64,000 bases of DNA from Globodera rostochiensis (taxonomy: Eukaryota; Nematoda; Chromadorea; Rhabditida; Heteroderidae). A program made the position numbers and the translations under genes. The notes beneath the pieces were generated by a model. It was not told the DNA's origin, ran no database searches, and saw only the letters and a list, made by a program, of their open reading frames with translations. This document shows, in pieces, positions 11,456 to 21,378 of this stretch (its first letter is position 1; every line of letters starts with the position of its first letter). The stretch spans positions 279,248 through 343,247 of the forward strand of contig JAEVLN010000024.1 in the NCBI GenBank assembly GCA_018350325.1, given 5' to 3'.

Positions 11456-11735
11456 CCTCAGCAGCGGATGAATTTTCCGGATTAAAAATATTTTGGCAGA
11501 GTCAAAAAAAGTCGCGCAGCTTCGCAAGTGAAATTTAAAAATTTAAATTTCGAAAAAAGTCGCGCAGGGTGCGCGAGTAACTCGCGCAGTGAAAAAAAAT
11601 TAAAATAAATAAAAATTAAAATATAAATATTAAATAAAGTCGCGCAGCAGAAATTTGCATAAAGTCGCGCAGTGCGCAAGATGGTCAAACGTCTTAAGAT
11701 TTCGAAATTTTAAAAAATTTAAAAAAGTCGCGCAG

Positions 11736-11880
11736 CAACCCTGCCAATAGGTTTGGGCTCTGGGACTCACTTGGCCAGGCCCCAGATGGCCGGCGCTCAC
11801 CTGGCTGGCTGGCGCTCACTTGGCGCCCCACCCCCTCCATAGGTATGGGGGGCTACCGTACCCGGGGAAAAAGCAGGTGG
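11736..11880. other. Short GC-rich segment with GGCGCTCACTTGG words
   Basis: Words of the form GGCGCTCACYTGG recur, followed by a C-rich stretch and GGTATGGGGGGCTACCG. The composition changes sharply on both sides. No gene is recognised. It may be the end of the repeat element to its left. Confidence 0.4.
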
Positions 11881-13192
11881 TAACTACTGTGCTTATTAAT
11901 ATGTCTCTAAATAATCATTAATTGTATTTATCTTTTAAATTTATAAAGAAATAATAAAAGTGTTAATGAAATTTTATGCAGAATTTAAATATTTCTGTTT
12001 TAATCATTTATTGAGACTTATAATTTAATCATCTTTATGTGTTTTTATTATAATTAGGTACTTTTCTTTAAATAAAAGCATCATTATAATTTGATTATAT
12101 CGTTACTTTTTTATACCGCCGTTTTTTTCAATTTTTTAAATGGTAGATTAATTTATATAATTTAATTGTCGTTTCTTTGTATAATTATAAAAGAAATTGA
12201 AATTTTATATGGCATTGCCATTTTGTTAAAATTTTATTTTATTTATACAGATTGTTATCATTTTTGCAATTCACGCGTTAAATTAATGTAACTCATTAGA
12301 CTTTGAAATAAAAGATTGATAACTATTTTAAAAATTGTGTTTAGATATTTTCTTAAAAACAATTTTAAAACAATCAAACCAACATCAAATACAAAAAATT
12401 AAATATCAAAAAGTTATGAAATACTTAATAAATTTAAACTTAAAAATTAATCAAAAAGTACAAAATAATATAACAAAGTTTAAAAAGAATATAAAATAAT
12501 ATGTAATTTCATCAAATTAACCGCATTCACTGCCAAATTAAAAATCTTTCAGAAGTGTGCAATTGGTTTTTAAAATCAAAAAACTTAGGCAATAAATTAA
12601 TTACTTCACTAAAACATAAAATAATGAATAAATATTTTAAAAGATTATCTTGGAATCATAGCAAAATAAATTTAATGATAAATGGAAAAATCGTAAATCA
12701 AATCTGCAAAAATTGAAAATAAAATTTTAGTTATTTTATGTCAAAAACCATAAAGTAACAAAATGTAAAGAATACAAATAAAAAAATTAATTTTTCTGAA
12801 GAATCTATTATTCTAATCCTTATAAGTTTGTCGTCTTTTTTCCCTTTATAGGGAAATTGGACTCGATCTGGATGAAGACGACGTTTCGACGTCATAAATA
12901 TTAATTAAACATTATTGTGGACGAAATCACATTGAATAGGTAAATTCATTTACGCATAATTAATTTTATTATAATACAAATTATAATTTGCATCCCTGAT
13001 TTGTAGCTTAATCTATGTATTAAATTTATGTACTTATTGTTTTTGGTGCCGTGCTTCATCCGCACCTTCTCAATTGACATTTCATTTATTCTTAAAATTA
13101 TTAATTTAAAATACTTTTGAACTTATTTCGATAAACATAAAACTAATGCTCTTTTTTTTATTTGTTTGTATTACTTTATTATTCCTTTTGTA
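11881..13192. other. AT-rich DNA with one small candidate terminal exon
   Basis: This is almost entirely AT-rich. The only island of note is at 12828-12897 and is described separately. Nothing else with coding or RNA character was seen. Confidence 0.5.
12852..12897 (+). CDS. Candidate terminal exon with acidic tail
   Basis: A good 3' splice site (CCCTTTATAG) is followed by a frame reading EIGLDLDEDDVSTS and a stop at 12895-12897. The product is unknown and no partner exon was found. The same DNA can also fold: GTCGTCTT near 12829 pairs with AAGACGAC (12875-12882), and GACGT-TTCG-ACGTC makes a tight tetraloop hairpin near 12879-12892. It could therefore be a structured element and not an exon. 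Confidence 0.25.
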
Positions 13193-13545
13193 TTATATAC
13201 TATATTTTTAAAAGTTTTACAATCTTTATATAAGCTGGTTATGCTTTAGATTTGTAAATAATTCTTTGTTTTTTTAATTGAATTTTTTCAATTAAGAGGA
13301 TACAATTATTCATGGGTTGGCTTTTTAATTCAAAAAAATGCTCCTTTGCTTGCTTTCAACCATTGTGATTTCATAGAACCATTTGCCTTAGTTGAACGTG
13401 ATATTAAGAAAGTTGATATGCAAGTGCATTATTATTTAATTTGCACACATTTGATTTATTGAGAAATTGCTTTTTTATTATATGTATAAAAACTCTGCCA
13501 AATCGATATCATTTATAGAAATAAAAATTGCCTCATTTGTATAAA
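13193..13545 (+). repeat. Dispersed ~350-bp repeat, copy 1
   Basis: This stretch is about 85-90% alike, by eye, to 17947-18320. Shared landmarks are ATAAGCTGGTTATGCTTTA, AAGAGGATACAATTATTCA, CGTGATATTAAGAAAGTTGA and CTCTGCCAAATCGATATCAT. In both copies a frame reads VERDIKKVDM, which may be a decayed transposase exon. The second copy ends ~140 bp before the hAT fossil. Confidence 0.7.
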
Positions 13546-14430
13546 TTATTTAAATCAGAATGGTTAGTTTTCTAATTAGATTTATCGCAAATTTTAATTT
13601 TTTAACTATTGGTTTCTTTGATATTTTCGGGTATAAATCTTCATCAGGACATTCCCATCGTACCTTATTTTACGTGAATGTCTCCCCACATTCGGATGTG
13701 CATTATCAATAAGGTTTGGATTGTTATTTTTATCTGTTTGAAAGATATGAGAAGTAATTAGATGAAAATATTTAAGCGACTAATATGTAAGCTTTATATT
13801 CTCTTCCATTTATTGTTTATATTCTGAAGGTTTTGTTTTTATTGAATTATTATCTATAAATATGATTATTTATGATTTTCGATCACTTTTTTCGCTTTGG
13901 TTAAATGCATATTTTATTCCACCAATTTAAAATAAAGGTGGCTAAAATTATTATTGTATAATACTAATAGCGGCAATCGTAATCCCATGAACACAACCCA
14001 AAATCCGTTTTGGTGTTGACCCGATCATTGTGTGTAGGATAAGTGCCTTTGCATGCAATACATTAGACATCGACCGCTGCTATTACTTGATAAATGACGC
14101 TGTTAATAACCAACTGTTCGGTTAAATACGATATTTTTATTTTGGCGAATATTAATATTTTGCCTTATCATGTGGCTTAAATAGAAAAATAAAATAATTT
14201 GCTTCGAAATATAATTAGAAGCATTTTTGAGTAATTTAATGCTATTCTTATAATAATCTTATTTTAACAGAGTAATCTTTTACAACTTTAAATATTTAAC
14301 ATTTATATTAATTTAAAGCAAAAGTTTATATTTTATTGCAATAAAAAAAATATTAATTGTATAAAAGTTATTAAATGAAGCAAATTGGTTATTTATAATT
14401 CTTACAAATTTGTTATATAAGCTTAAGCTT
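13546..14430. other. AT-rich DNA with a mixed-composition island at 13970-14105
   Basis: The island is open on both strands. The plus strand reads on for 43 codons after a stop, including RFGVDPIIVCRISAF. The minus strand reads SMSNVLHAKALILHTMIG. Its ends are loosely inverted (AATAGCGGCAATCG and CGACCGCTGCTATTA). A smaller open island lies at 13630-13715. Neither can be assigned a function. Confidence 0.3.
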
Positions 14431-15405
14431 TTGAAAAAATTATTAGATGGGGTGCGTTGATGACCAAATTACTCTACCCGTGTGACTCTCACTTTTTAGC
14501 ACAATATTTATTCAAAAATAAAATGTTCAAAAAAGTAACTAAAAAATTATTAGATGGGGTGCGTTGATGACCAAATTACTCTAACCGTCTGACTCTCTCT
14601 TTTTAGCACACTATTTCTCCAAAAAATAAAATAAAAGTAACTAAAAAATTATTAGATGGGGTGCGTTGATGACCAAATTAGTCTAGCCGTCTGACTCTCT
14701 CTTTTTAGTACACTATTTCTTCGAAAAATAAAATGTTCAAAAAAGTAACTAAAAAATTATTAGATGGGGTATGTTGATGACCAAATTAGTCTAGCCATCT
14801 GACTCTCTCTTTTTAGCACACTATTTCTTCAAAAAATAAAATGTTCAAAAAAGTAACTGACACAATTTTTAGATGGGGTGCGTTGATGACCAAATTAGTC
14901 TAGCCATCTGATTCTCTCTTTTTAGCACACTATTTCTTCAAAAATAAAATGTTCAAAAAAGTAACTGACACAATTATTAGATGGGGTGCGTTGATGACCA
15001 AATTCCTAACCGTCTGACTTTCTCTTTTTAGCACACTATTTCTTCAAAAAATAAAATGTTCAAAAAAGTAAGTAAAAATTATTAGATGGGGTGCGTTTAC
15101 TCTAACCGTCTGACTCTCTCTTTTTAGCACACTATTTTTTCAAAAATAAAATGTTCAAAAAAGTAACTAAAAAATTATTAGATGAGGTGCATTGATGACC
15201 AAATTACTCTAAGCGTCTATCTCTCTCTTTTTAGCACACTATTTCTTCAAAAAATAAAATGTTCAAAAAAGTAAACTAAAAAAAATTTTAGATGGGGTGT
15301 GTTGATGACCAAATTACTCTAACCGTCTGACTCTCTCTTTTTAGCACACTATTTATTCAAAAAATAAAATGTTCAAAAAAGTAACTAAAAAATTATTAGA
15401 TGGGG
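14431..15405 (+). repeat. ~107-bp satellite array, nine units plus a truncated tenth
   Basis: TAGATGGGGTGCGTTGATG starts at 14444, 14551, 14653, 14761, 14870, 14978, 15083, 15179, 15289 and 15397, so the period is 96-110 bp. Each unit runs on through GACCAAATTACTCTAACCG, a pyrimidine run ending TCTCTCTTTTTAG, CACACTATTTCTTC and ATGTTCAAAAAAGTAACT. Every unit thus contains a textbook-like 3' splice site followed about 24 bases later by an ATG. The last unit breaks off after TAGATGGGG and flows into an open frame. Confidence 0.93.
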
Positions 15406-15825
15406 AGCAATTGGCAAAATCAATTACATATAAATATCGCGACTTGCGTGTGGTTATCACAGAAACCAGTTCATCACAAGCCAGATCGCGCGAGAGAAGG
15501 TGAGTGAAATTTGTGTTATTCTTATTACGTTGAAATGTTGTTTTTATTATTAACTTTTTATTCCCGAACAAATTAAAAATTGATTGGATAAATACGTTTT
15601 TTGATATTTTTTTGGACCAAATTATAATAATTTTTATTTTTGATTTGTTCTTATATTCTTTTTGTAAATTTTAACTCTAATTTTTTAAACCTGTTTGTTT
15701 TATGTTATCTTAGATTTTTTTTTAAATATTTAGATATTATTTTGAATCATTTTATTTACAGCCTGATTCCTAAACTTCCAAATAAACAATTTTTAATTTT
15801 CAATCGAAGTTCGATGTTATATTGA
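15369..15825 (+). CDS. Small two-exon gene model starting in the last satellite unit
   Basis: The ATG at 15369 lies in the last satellite unit, 24 bases or so after its TTTTTAG acceptor-like site. Exon 1 (15369-15499) reads MFKKVTKKLLDGEQLAKS, later YRDLRVVITETSSSQARS, and ends at AAG|GTGAGT, a strong 5' splice site. The 262-bp intron ends in TTTATTTACAG at 15761. Exon 2 (15762-15825) continues in phase as LIPKLPNKQFLIFNRSSMLY and then a stop. The predicted product is 64 residues, basic, with no signal peptide or known domain. In the upstream units the same frame is only MFKKVTKKLLDGVR and a stop. The consistent phase and good splice sites support it; its small size and lack of homology weaken it. 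Confidence 0.38.
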
Positions 15826-17946
15826 AGGAACCGACAGAATAATTATTACTCGTTGAGATCTGCTTAATAGCTCAAATGATTCTCCTTTCTGTGTTTGTGT
15901 AGTAATGGCTTTATGTTTTTAGAATTTTTAAGCTTATATATTTTTATATGTAAATTTATTTGTTTTTATAAACTCGTATACAAAACGCCGTTTGTACACC
16001 CTGTCAGCGATGTTTTTCTTGTTACTCATTCGAGCATTTTCTTTGATAATGTTTTTTAATTGCATTTGATTAATTTATCTGTGCTTATTTCTAATAAACG
16101 CGGGTGCTGCTAATTTAACTCATTTAGCTTTATTCTTGCTTCGACATTAAAAAGCAAATTAAATAATATATTTTTTTTAAATTATTATGTGTTTTAATAT
16201 ATTTAATTTTTTAAAATTTATTTATTTAGAATTAAAAATTATAATATCGAAATATTGATTAATAAATTGATTGTTTAGTTTGCTCGCTTTTCAGATTCAA
16301 AATTTTCCTTAATAAAAAATAATAGTTTGTTTTGCTTATCGCAGAATAAATTCGTTTTAATTATTTTTTCTTTTTTGTTATATTTATTAACTAAATATTA
16401 TTATATTTAGTTTCATTTTTCTATTAACTTGCAGGGTTGGTTGTCATCTGGGTTCTTGAGCCGCAGGGGCCGGTACTTATATTTGAATTAAATTCAGATA
16501 AAATTTAATTTAAATATTGTCGTATTAACGACATTAAGTTAGCTTTATTTTTTAGTCTTTTAATTAATGAAAATTTTAATTTTTAATTTTATATATTGAG
16601 AATCAAACTTTTATTTTAAAAAAGTTGAATTTAAATGTCGGATTCGTTTAATTATTTAATTCTAAAATGTTAACTGTAGAGAAGTAATATATTGGTCCAA
16701 TACTAATATTTTTACAATTAATTTGTTTATACAAGACATATGGAATCTTTTTTTTTTGTATTTTTTTTCTAAAAATTATCGGGATAATCAAAATTCAAGC
16801 ATTGTTACTATGTACTGTTTCGTATATTTATAAAGTATTAATTAGTTTTTTTTATTTAAAGTTTTTTACGACTTCCAGCATAGAGGTAATTTGCATTGAT
16901 GCGTTAATTTTATTTTAAAAATATGAATTTTTTATACAATGAAAATACTCATTAATTTGAATTTTGGGGTTGCATCGTTGATCATTTAATTGTTAAATTA
17001 ATTCGGAATTTATTATTAATCTTGATCGACAAAATTTAGTCTTTTACAATTAAATTTTTATAGCGAAATATTTTAAAAATATTAATATCTTTATGTAAGA
17101 TAACATTAACAAACAAATAATATTTAGAATAAACCAAAGAAACTATGCAAGCCAATAAATATAAAGTATTTGCTATTGTTCGATTGATAATAATAATCTT
17201 AGCCAAAAAAAATAATTTTGTATACAAGCAACAATTTAAAATAAATATTCATTATATTCCGGTCCACTTGGGGTTATATTTTTGAAAAAAAAGATTAAAG
17301 GATTATATTTAACTAACTATTTGGTTACTAAGTTGAAATTACAATAAAAAATCGCACTTTGCTCACACAACACGGAAAGTCTCTCAAATGAGAAAAAATT
17401 TGAAATAAACAAAACTTCAACACAAATGCTTAAATTAATACAATAATTAATAACGTTTTTTTAACACTAAAAATCCGGGACATGCAACATGAGTCGTACG
17501 AAAACCAAAAATTGAACAAATGAATTAAAAAACCAGACATAAATTATTATATTTACTCGAGAAAGGGCTAAATACCAAAAACATTTTTAATTGCGCTTAG
17601 AATTTAAATTATAAGCTGGCTTTTTCTAAATCAATTTTTCATTTTAAAATTACATCATTCCACTTCCTTTACAATTATTGAAAGGGGAACCACAACACTC
17701 AACTTTCCTCCTCACAATCCAGTCTTTACTGTTTTGTGTTTTTATTTAAATACCTTTGAGCCTTAATCATATTTTAAATTCATTTAAGAACAATCCGCCT
17801 TTCCATTCCTTATAATAACAAAAAATAGTGTTTTTTAAAAACATTTATTTTTAATTAATTATTTTATTCTCGAACCGTTCCCTTGTTAATAAATTTTAGT
17901 TCAATAGATTGCTTTTATATTGTGTTTTTGATAAATATTCATATTA
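15826..17946. other. AT-rich DNA with a possible small exon at 16438
   Basis: The sequence is mostly T-rich on the top strand, turning A-rich at about 17.0-17.75 kb. At 16437 a clean acceptor (TTAACTTGCAG) precedes a GC-richer segment open as LVVIWVLEPQGPVLIFELNS until a stop near 16502. A GTACTT that could act as a donor lies inside it. No partner exon is evident. A minus-strand frame at 17036-17227 is very AT-rich and not convincing. Confidence 0.35.
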
Positions 17947-18320
17947 CTAAATTATACTATATTTTTTTAAAGTTTTAGAATCTTTTTATAAGCTGGTTTA
18001 TGCTTTAAATTTGTAAATAATTCTTTGTTTTTTATTTAATTTTTCAATTAAGAGGATACAATTATTCAGGGGTTGGCTTTTTTGCTCTTCTGGTCGCTTC
18101 CAACCTAGTTTGGTGGCGTTGAGCGTGATATTAAGAAAGTTGATATGTAAGTCCATTTTTATTTTGCTTTAATTAATTTTTGCATATATTAAAGAAACAA
18201 ATCACATTTTTTAATTTATTGAGAATATTATATTTTGTTTTTTATTATATGTATAGTAACTCTGCCAAATCGATATCATTTATAGAATAAAAATAGCTTC
18301 ATTTGTATAAATTGATTTTA
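17947..18320 (+). repeat. Dispersed ~350-bp repeat, copy 2
   Basis: This is the second copy of the repeat at 13193-13545, in the same orientation. Its central VERDIKKVDM-type frame here ends at GATAT|GTAAGT, a good donor, so it may be an upstream exon of the transposase that follows. The frame is broken further upstream. Confidence 0.65.
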
Positions 18321-18457
18321 TATATTAAGCATTTATTCAAAAATTTTGGTGATTATAATACTTTTTTTTTATTCGTTTAATTCGTACCATAGTAAGCTTT
18401 AGCAATTAAGGTCCGATCTCGAGTTGATTATGAATTACAATTTTGAATGAATAATAG

Positions 18458-18827
18458 GTGGAACTTGCAAATTTTCAATCAATCGAGAAGCCGGACCCGA
18501 ATGAATGTGACCCGTTTGCGTTTTGGAAAATTTATTCAACCAAATTTCCAACACTCACAAAAGCAGCACAAGCATTGCTGTCCATTCCCGCTACTTCGGT
18601 CTCATCAGAACGTCTATTCTCGAAAGCGGGTCTGATCTACGCTAACACATTGCGTAACAGGTAATAATACATTAGCTTTCAATTTATTTTTATGTGTTTT
18701 AAATTAATCAAGGTTGAGCGCGGAGAAAGTTGAAGAAATTTTACAAATTAAAGCAAATTTATCAGAATTTCCGCTGAAATTACAAGATTATGATGATGAT
18801 GAAGATTTTCCCGGTGGAGTTGAGTAG
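18458..18827 (+). pseudogene. hAT-family transposase, C-terminal dimerisation domain (fragment)
   Basis: Exon 18458-18660 is entered through an AATAG acceptor and contains the hAT hallmark SSERLFSKAGLI, preceded by LSIPATSV. It leaves at CAG|GTAATA. A 52-bp intron (18661-18712) ends in ATCAAG. Exon 18713-18827 continues in phase as RLSAEKVEEILQIKANL, then an acidic tail DYDDDEDFPGGVE and a stop. This order matches the C-terminal dimerisation domain of hAT transposases. The catalytic core, zinc finger and most of the protein are absent nearby, so I read it as the tail of a decayed copy. An intact gene interrupted by long introns is less likely. AATAAA follows at 18885-18890. Confidence 0.85.
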
Positions 18828-18884
18828 TTAGAATGAATTGTTTTACTATATTGTTGTGTAATTTGGATGTTTATTGTTTGCAAA

Positions 18885-18890
18885 AATAAA
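18885..18890 (+). terminator. Polyadenylation signal AATAAA behind the hAT exon
   Basis: A canonical AATAAA lies 58 bp after the stop codon of the hAT fragment, where a 3' end would be expected. In such AT-rich DNA the hexamer is common, so position is the main support. Confidence 0.4.
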
Positions 18891-18929
18891 GCTTTAATTA
18901 AAACCCAAAAAATTGCATTTTTTCAAAAA

Positions 18930-19082
18930 TGCACCCCTAAAAATGGACTTTGCCCATCCCCGTACGGGGATCCCCGTTCCCCGGTTTGCTCATCCCCGAA
19001 AACGAGGATCCCCTGGTTTGTCCGTCCCCGGTATCCCCGTCCCCGGTTTAACCGGGGATCCCCCCCCCCCCCCCCGGGACCT
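18930..19082. repeat. GC-rich block of GGGGATCCCCG-type palindromes
   Basis: Repeated self-complementary words (CCCCGTACGGGGATCCCCG, CCCCGGTATCCCCGTCCCCGG) end in a run of more than ten C. The block starts just after AAAATGCACCCCTAAAAATGG. A very similar phrase, AAAATGCGCCCCTAAAAATGG, occurs at 24424 beside a run of G. The open frames here (18867-19212, both strands) are products of this composition. Confidence 0.75.
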
Positions 19083-20029
19083 ACCCTACTCGCAACACAA
19101 AGCGCGCCTGAGCATCCTCGCGATGAGCACTCCGATCGTCTGTCACATTCCACTTTGTATGTTTGAGGTGTGCAAACACGCATTTGTTCCAATATTATCA
19201 GAGTTAAAATAATTGGTGTTTTTACTTATTTTGTTTTTATATGCCTATTCTTGGTTTATAATAGTAGATTTTCTTTTAACGTTCATAATGTATTAAGTAT
19301 ATATAATTAAATTACAATTAAAAATTTTTATTTATTTTTAAGTATTTAATACTGTTAGAAGATAATATTTGGTAATTTTTAAATATTTTTAAAAATCTCG
19401 GGCCTTTTTTACATTGCATTCCGTTGATTTCCCAATTTATATTAATCTTTGCCGAACATTCTGCAAGCGCGACCAAACAATTGAAAAAATGTCATCAACG
19501 AATAATAATTGAAGACGATTAACAATTTCATTGAGTGATATAAAAATTTTGATGTTTTTCTTTAATCTAAAACAAAATTTAGATATATATACTTTAAGCG
19601 GTTTATTCCTTAGTTAATTTAAGAAAATTACTTTATTACTGATATATGTAATAGCTGCTCATTATATTGATTATTAAACGAAATATTTAATAAAAAAAAG
19701 TTGACAAAATTATATGAAAAAACACAAAAGGACTTACTTAACTGCAAATTTATCTGTTATTGGGGCAAGCATTGAAAAATAAATTTATTTAAAACAACAA
19801 ATGTACCGACAAATACAAGATCAAAAAGCAAATCTAATAATTAACATAACTTTAATACTTTATTATCATCCCTGGTTAAATAACATTTCTTATATTTAAA
19901 CTTTAAATAAAGCAATGTGATTGAGAATAAGGCACATAATATTTTTTTATACCGGGATTCTACGCAAAAAAAGATTTAACTAAAATTTATTCTGCTCATG
20001 AAAAATAATTAAAATCAGAAAAAGGATGA
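19083..20029. other. Mostly AT-rich DNA, no firm gene
   Basis: 19083-19211 is of mixed composition and open on the plus strand, ending in a stop at 19209. It includes LAMSTPIVCHIPLCMFEVC. I cannot tie it to a start or a splice site. The rest is AT-rich and the top strand changes from T-rich to A-rich at about 19.5 kb. Confidence 0.35.
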
Positions 20030-20160
20030 ATCGATCGGTAAGGGACGATCACTTTCATAGCTAAGGAGAAAATAAAATGTATCGACCGGAGCGGCCGCCA
20101 ACCTCACCCCGGCACGAGTCATGGGTCTTCCACCTATGGGGCCGGTTCCAAATGAAATAA
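20030..20160 (-). other. GC-rich island, possible minus-strand exon
   Basis: This is one of the sharpest GC islands in the window. On the minus strand a frame reads GTGPIGGRPMTRAGVRLAAA and then PVDTFYFLLSYESDRPLPID, and two frames are open. A CTCCTTAG acceptor and a GGGGTGAGG donor-like site lie inside it. Part of the island resembles the island at 16438-16480 in reverse orientation (ACCGGCCCC followed at a distance by CCCATGAC or CCCAGATGAC). Its function is unknown. Confidence 0.3.
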
Positions 20161-21222
20161 GATAAAACATGAACTAAAATAAATAAAAAGAAAAAACAAA
20201 TGGATTAAATTGAACGATTAATAAAAATGTTTTTAATTCGGAAAATATCAATTCAATAATCAATTATTTTATCAATAAAAGAAAACCTAATGAGTTACAA
20301 TTATTAAAATTAAATAATTAAAAATAATTTTAAAATAGAAGAATACCAATTTCTGTTCGTCATTGGTCAATGTGGGACGTACCAAGGATTTTGATACCAG
20401 TCAAAATAATTATTCAATTAAATTGAAAGATGTGACTTTAATATAAAAACTCTGATTTAAATTATAAACTTTATAAATACTGTTTTATTGTACATTGCCA
20501 AAAAACAAAAAATATTTTCAGCATATAATTTTTATTTTATGTTCTATACCTGAGAATGAGTGCCTCTTTAAATAAATTATTAGAAGTAAAAAGTCGATTT
20601 CAATAAAATACAAAAAAAAGTTTAACATTCGGTCGCAGCAGGTCTCGGAGCCTCAAATTGCCATCATTCAGTCTCCAACTATCAACCACTATTTTGACTC
20701 CGGCCATCATGGACGCTTAACACGCATCTGACCTTGAAGCATTTAAATAAGTAAAACTCAACAAAATGACTTATAAATTTGTCCCTTTTCTTATACATTT
20801 ATTTTTAAATGGGTGCATATATCTTTTTTAATTTGCTTCATTTGCAATAAAATTGTTGTTGATAAAAAATTTTAATTATCCAAAAAAACAATTTACAAAT
20901 TTCAAACGGATTAAAACAAAGAATTGGGAAGAATTGAAGTAATTTGCATAAAATTAAATATTTACTTAAATTTATAAAATTTAAACAGAAACATTAGAAA
21001 AAAAAAAGTTATTTAATATTGAAAGAGATGACTTTAATAGGAAATGATTTATTTATAATTGTGTGACAGGCACTGCTACGTGACCGGAAAAAATGAACTC
21101 GGAAGCGGCGGAAAAAATGAACTCGGAAGCGGCGACTGCTGCAGTTGTTGTTGTTGATCCAATTTTCAAAATTCCATTTTTCATTTGATTAATAATGTAA
21201 AAAATTAAATAATAATGTTTGT
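20161..21222. other. A-rich DNA with two small islands
   Basis: At 20630-20740 the minus strand is open from an ATG as MMAGVKIVVDSWRLNDGNLR. At 21086-21133 a 24-bp unit, GGAAAAAATGAACTCGGAAG and four more bases, is repeated in tandem. It lies inside a plus-strand 31-codon frame (21093-21188) that repeats MNSEAAEK. Neither island has enough support to be called a gene. Confidence 0.3.
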
Positions 21223-21378
21223 TTATGATTTAATATAATTATATATAGATCGATTCCATATAAATAACCGTTTAGGGCGGCTTTTGAAAGTCGTCTTTCC
21301 ACGCTGTGTTAATACAAAAATGAATTGATTGATTAAAAGATTTTCCTGCAATCGGGCCCTTCTATCAACCCCGGAAAT
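21223..21378 (-). CDS. Candidate minus-strand exon
   Basis: A clean minus-strand acceptor (TTCAAAATTTAG) is followed by 51 open codons that read ISGVDRRARLQENLLINQFI, then FVLTQRGKTTFKSRPKRLF, and reach a stop at 21223. The GC-richer part ends near 21272, so the true exon may be shorter. It lies in an A-rich stretch, where the minus strand is expected to be the sense strand. No known domain is seen. Confidence 0.33.
   Translation of the reverse strand: MSGVDRRARLQENLLINQFIFVLTQRGKTTFKSRPKRLFIWNRSIYNYIKS

Larger units (their letters stand above)
10699..11735 (+). repeat. Two tandem 511-bp units with many GCGCAG boxes
   Basis: Sequence from 10702 recurs at 11213, an offset of 511 bp, and a third copy is cut off at about 11735. 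Each unit has paired TCGCGCAGGGCTTTGAACTTGG blocks, a CTCACTCACTACTGCAGTGG block, a tRNA-like block and an AT-rich tail. The tail carries several AAAGTCGCGCAG boxes, and about 15 such boxes fall within 1.05 kb. Mirrored minus-strand open frames (10630-11016 and 11114-11527) are translations of the repeat. The unit resembles a tRNA-derived SINE or a satellite built from one. Confidence 0.8.

Noticed and set aside
10630..11527. Paired minus-strand frames starting MRSCATFFDSAKIFLIRK
   Set aside because: They follow the tandem 511-bp unit exactly and run through its tRNA-like promoter.
14431..15405. CRISPR-like array
   Set aside because: Units are contiguous ~107-bp copies without unique spacers, in eukaryotic sequence.
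18867..19212. Three overlapping frames of 89-99 codons over the GGGGATCCCC block
   Set aside because: They exist on both strands because the block is palindromic and GC-rich. Only the stretch after 19083 might be coding.
20110..20130. CGGCACGAG and GCGGCCGC as leftover cDNA-cloning adaptor
   Set aside because: The match is short, the two sites are not in the usual adaptor order, and the surrounding island continues without vector sequence.
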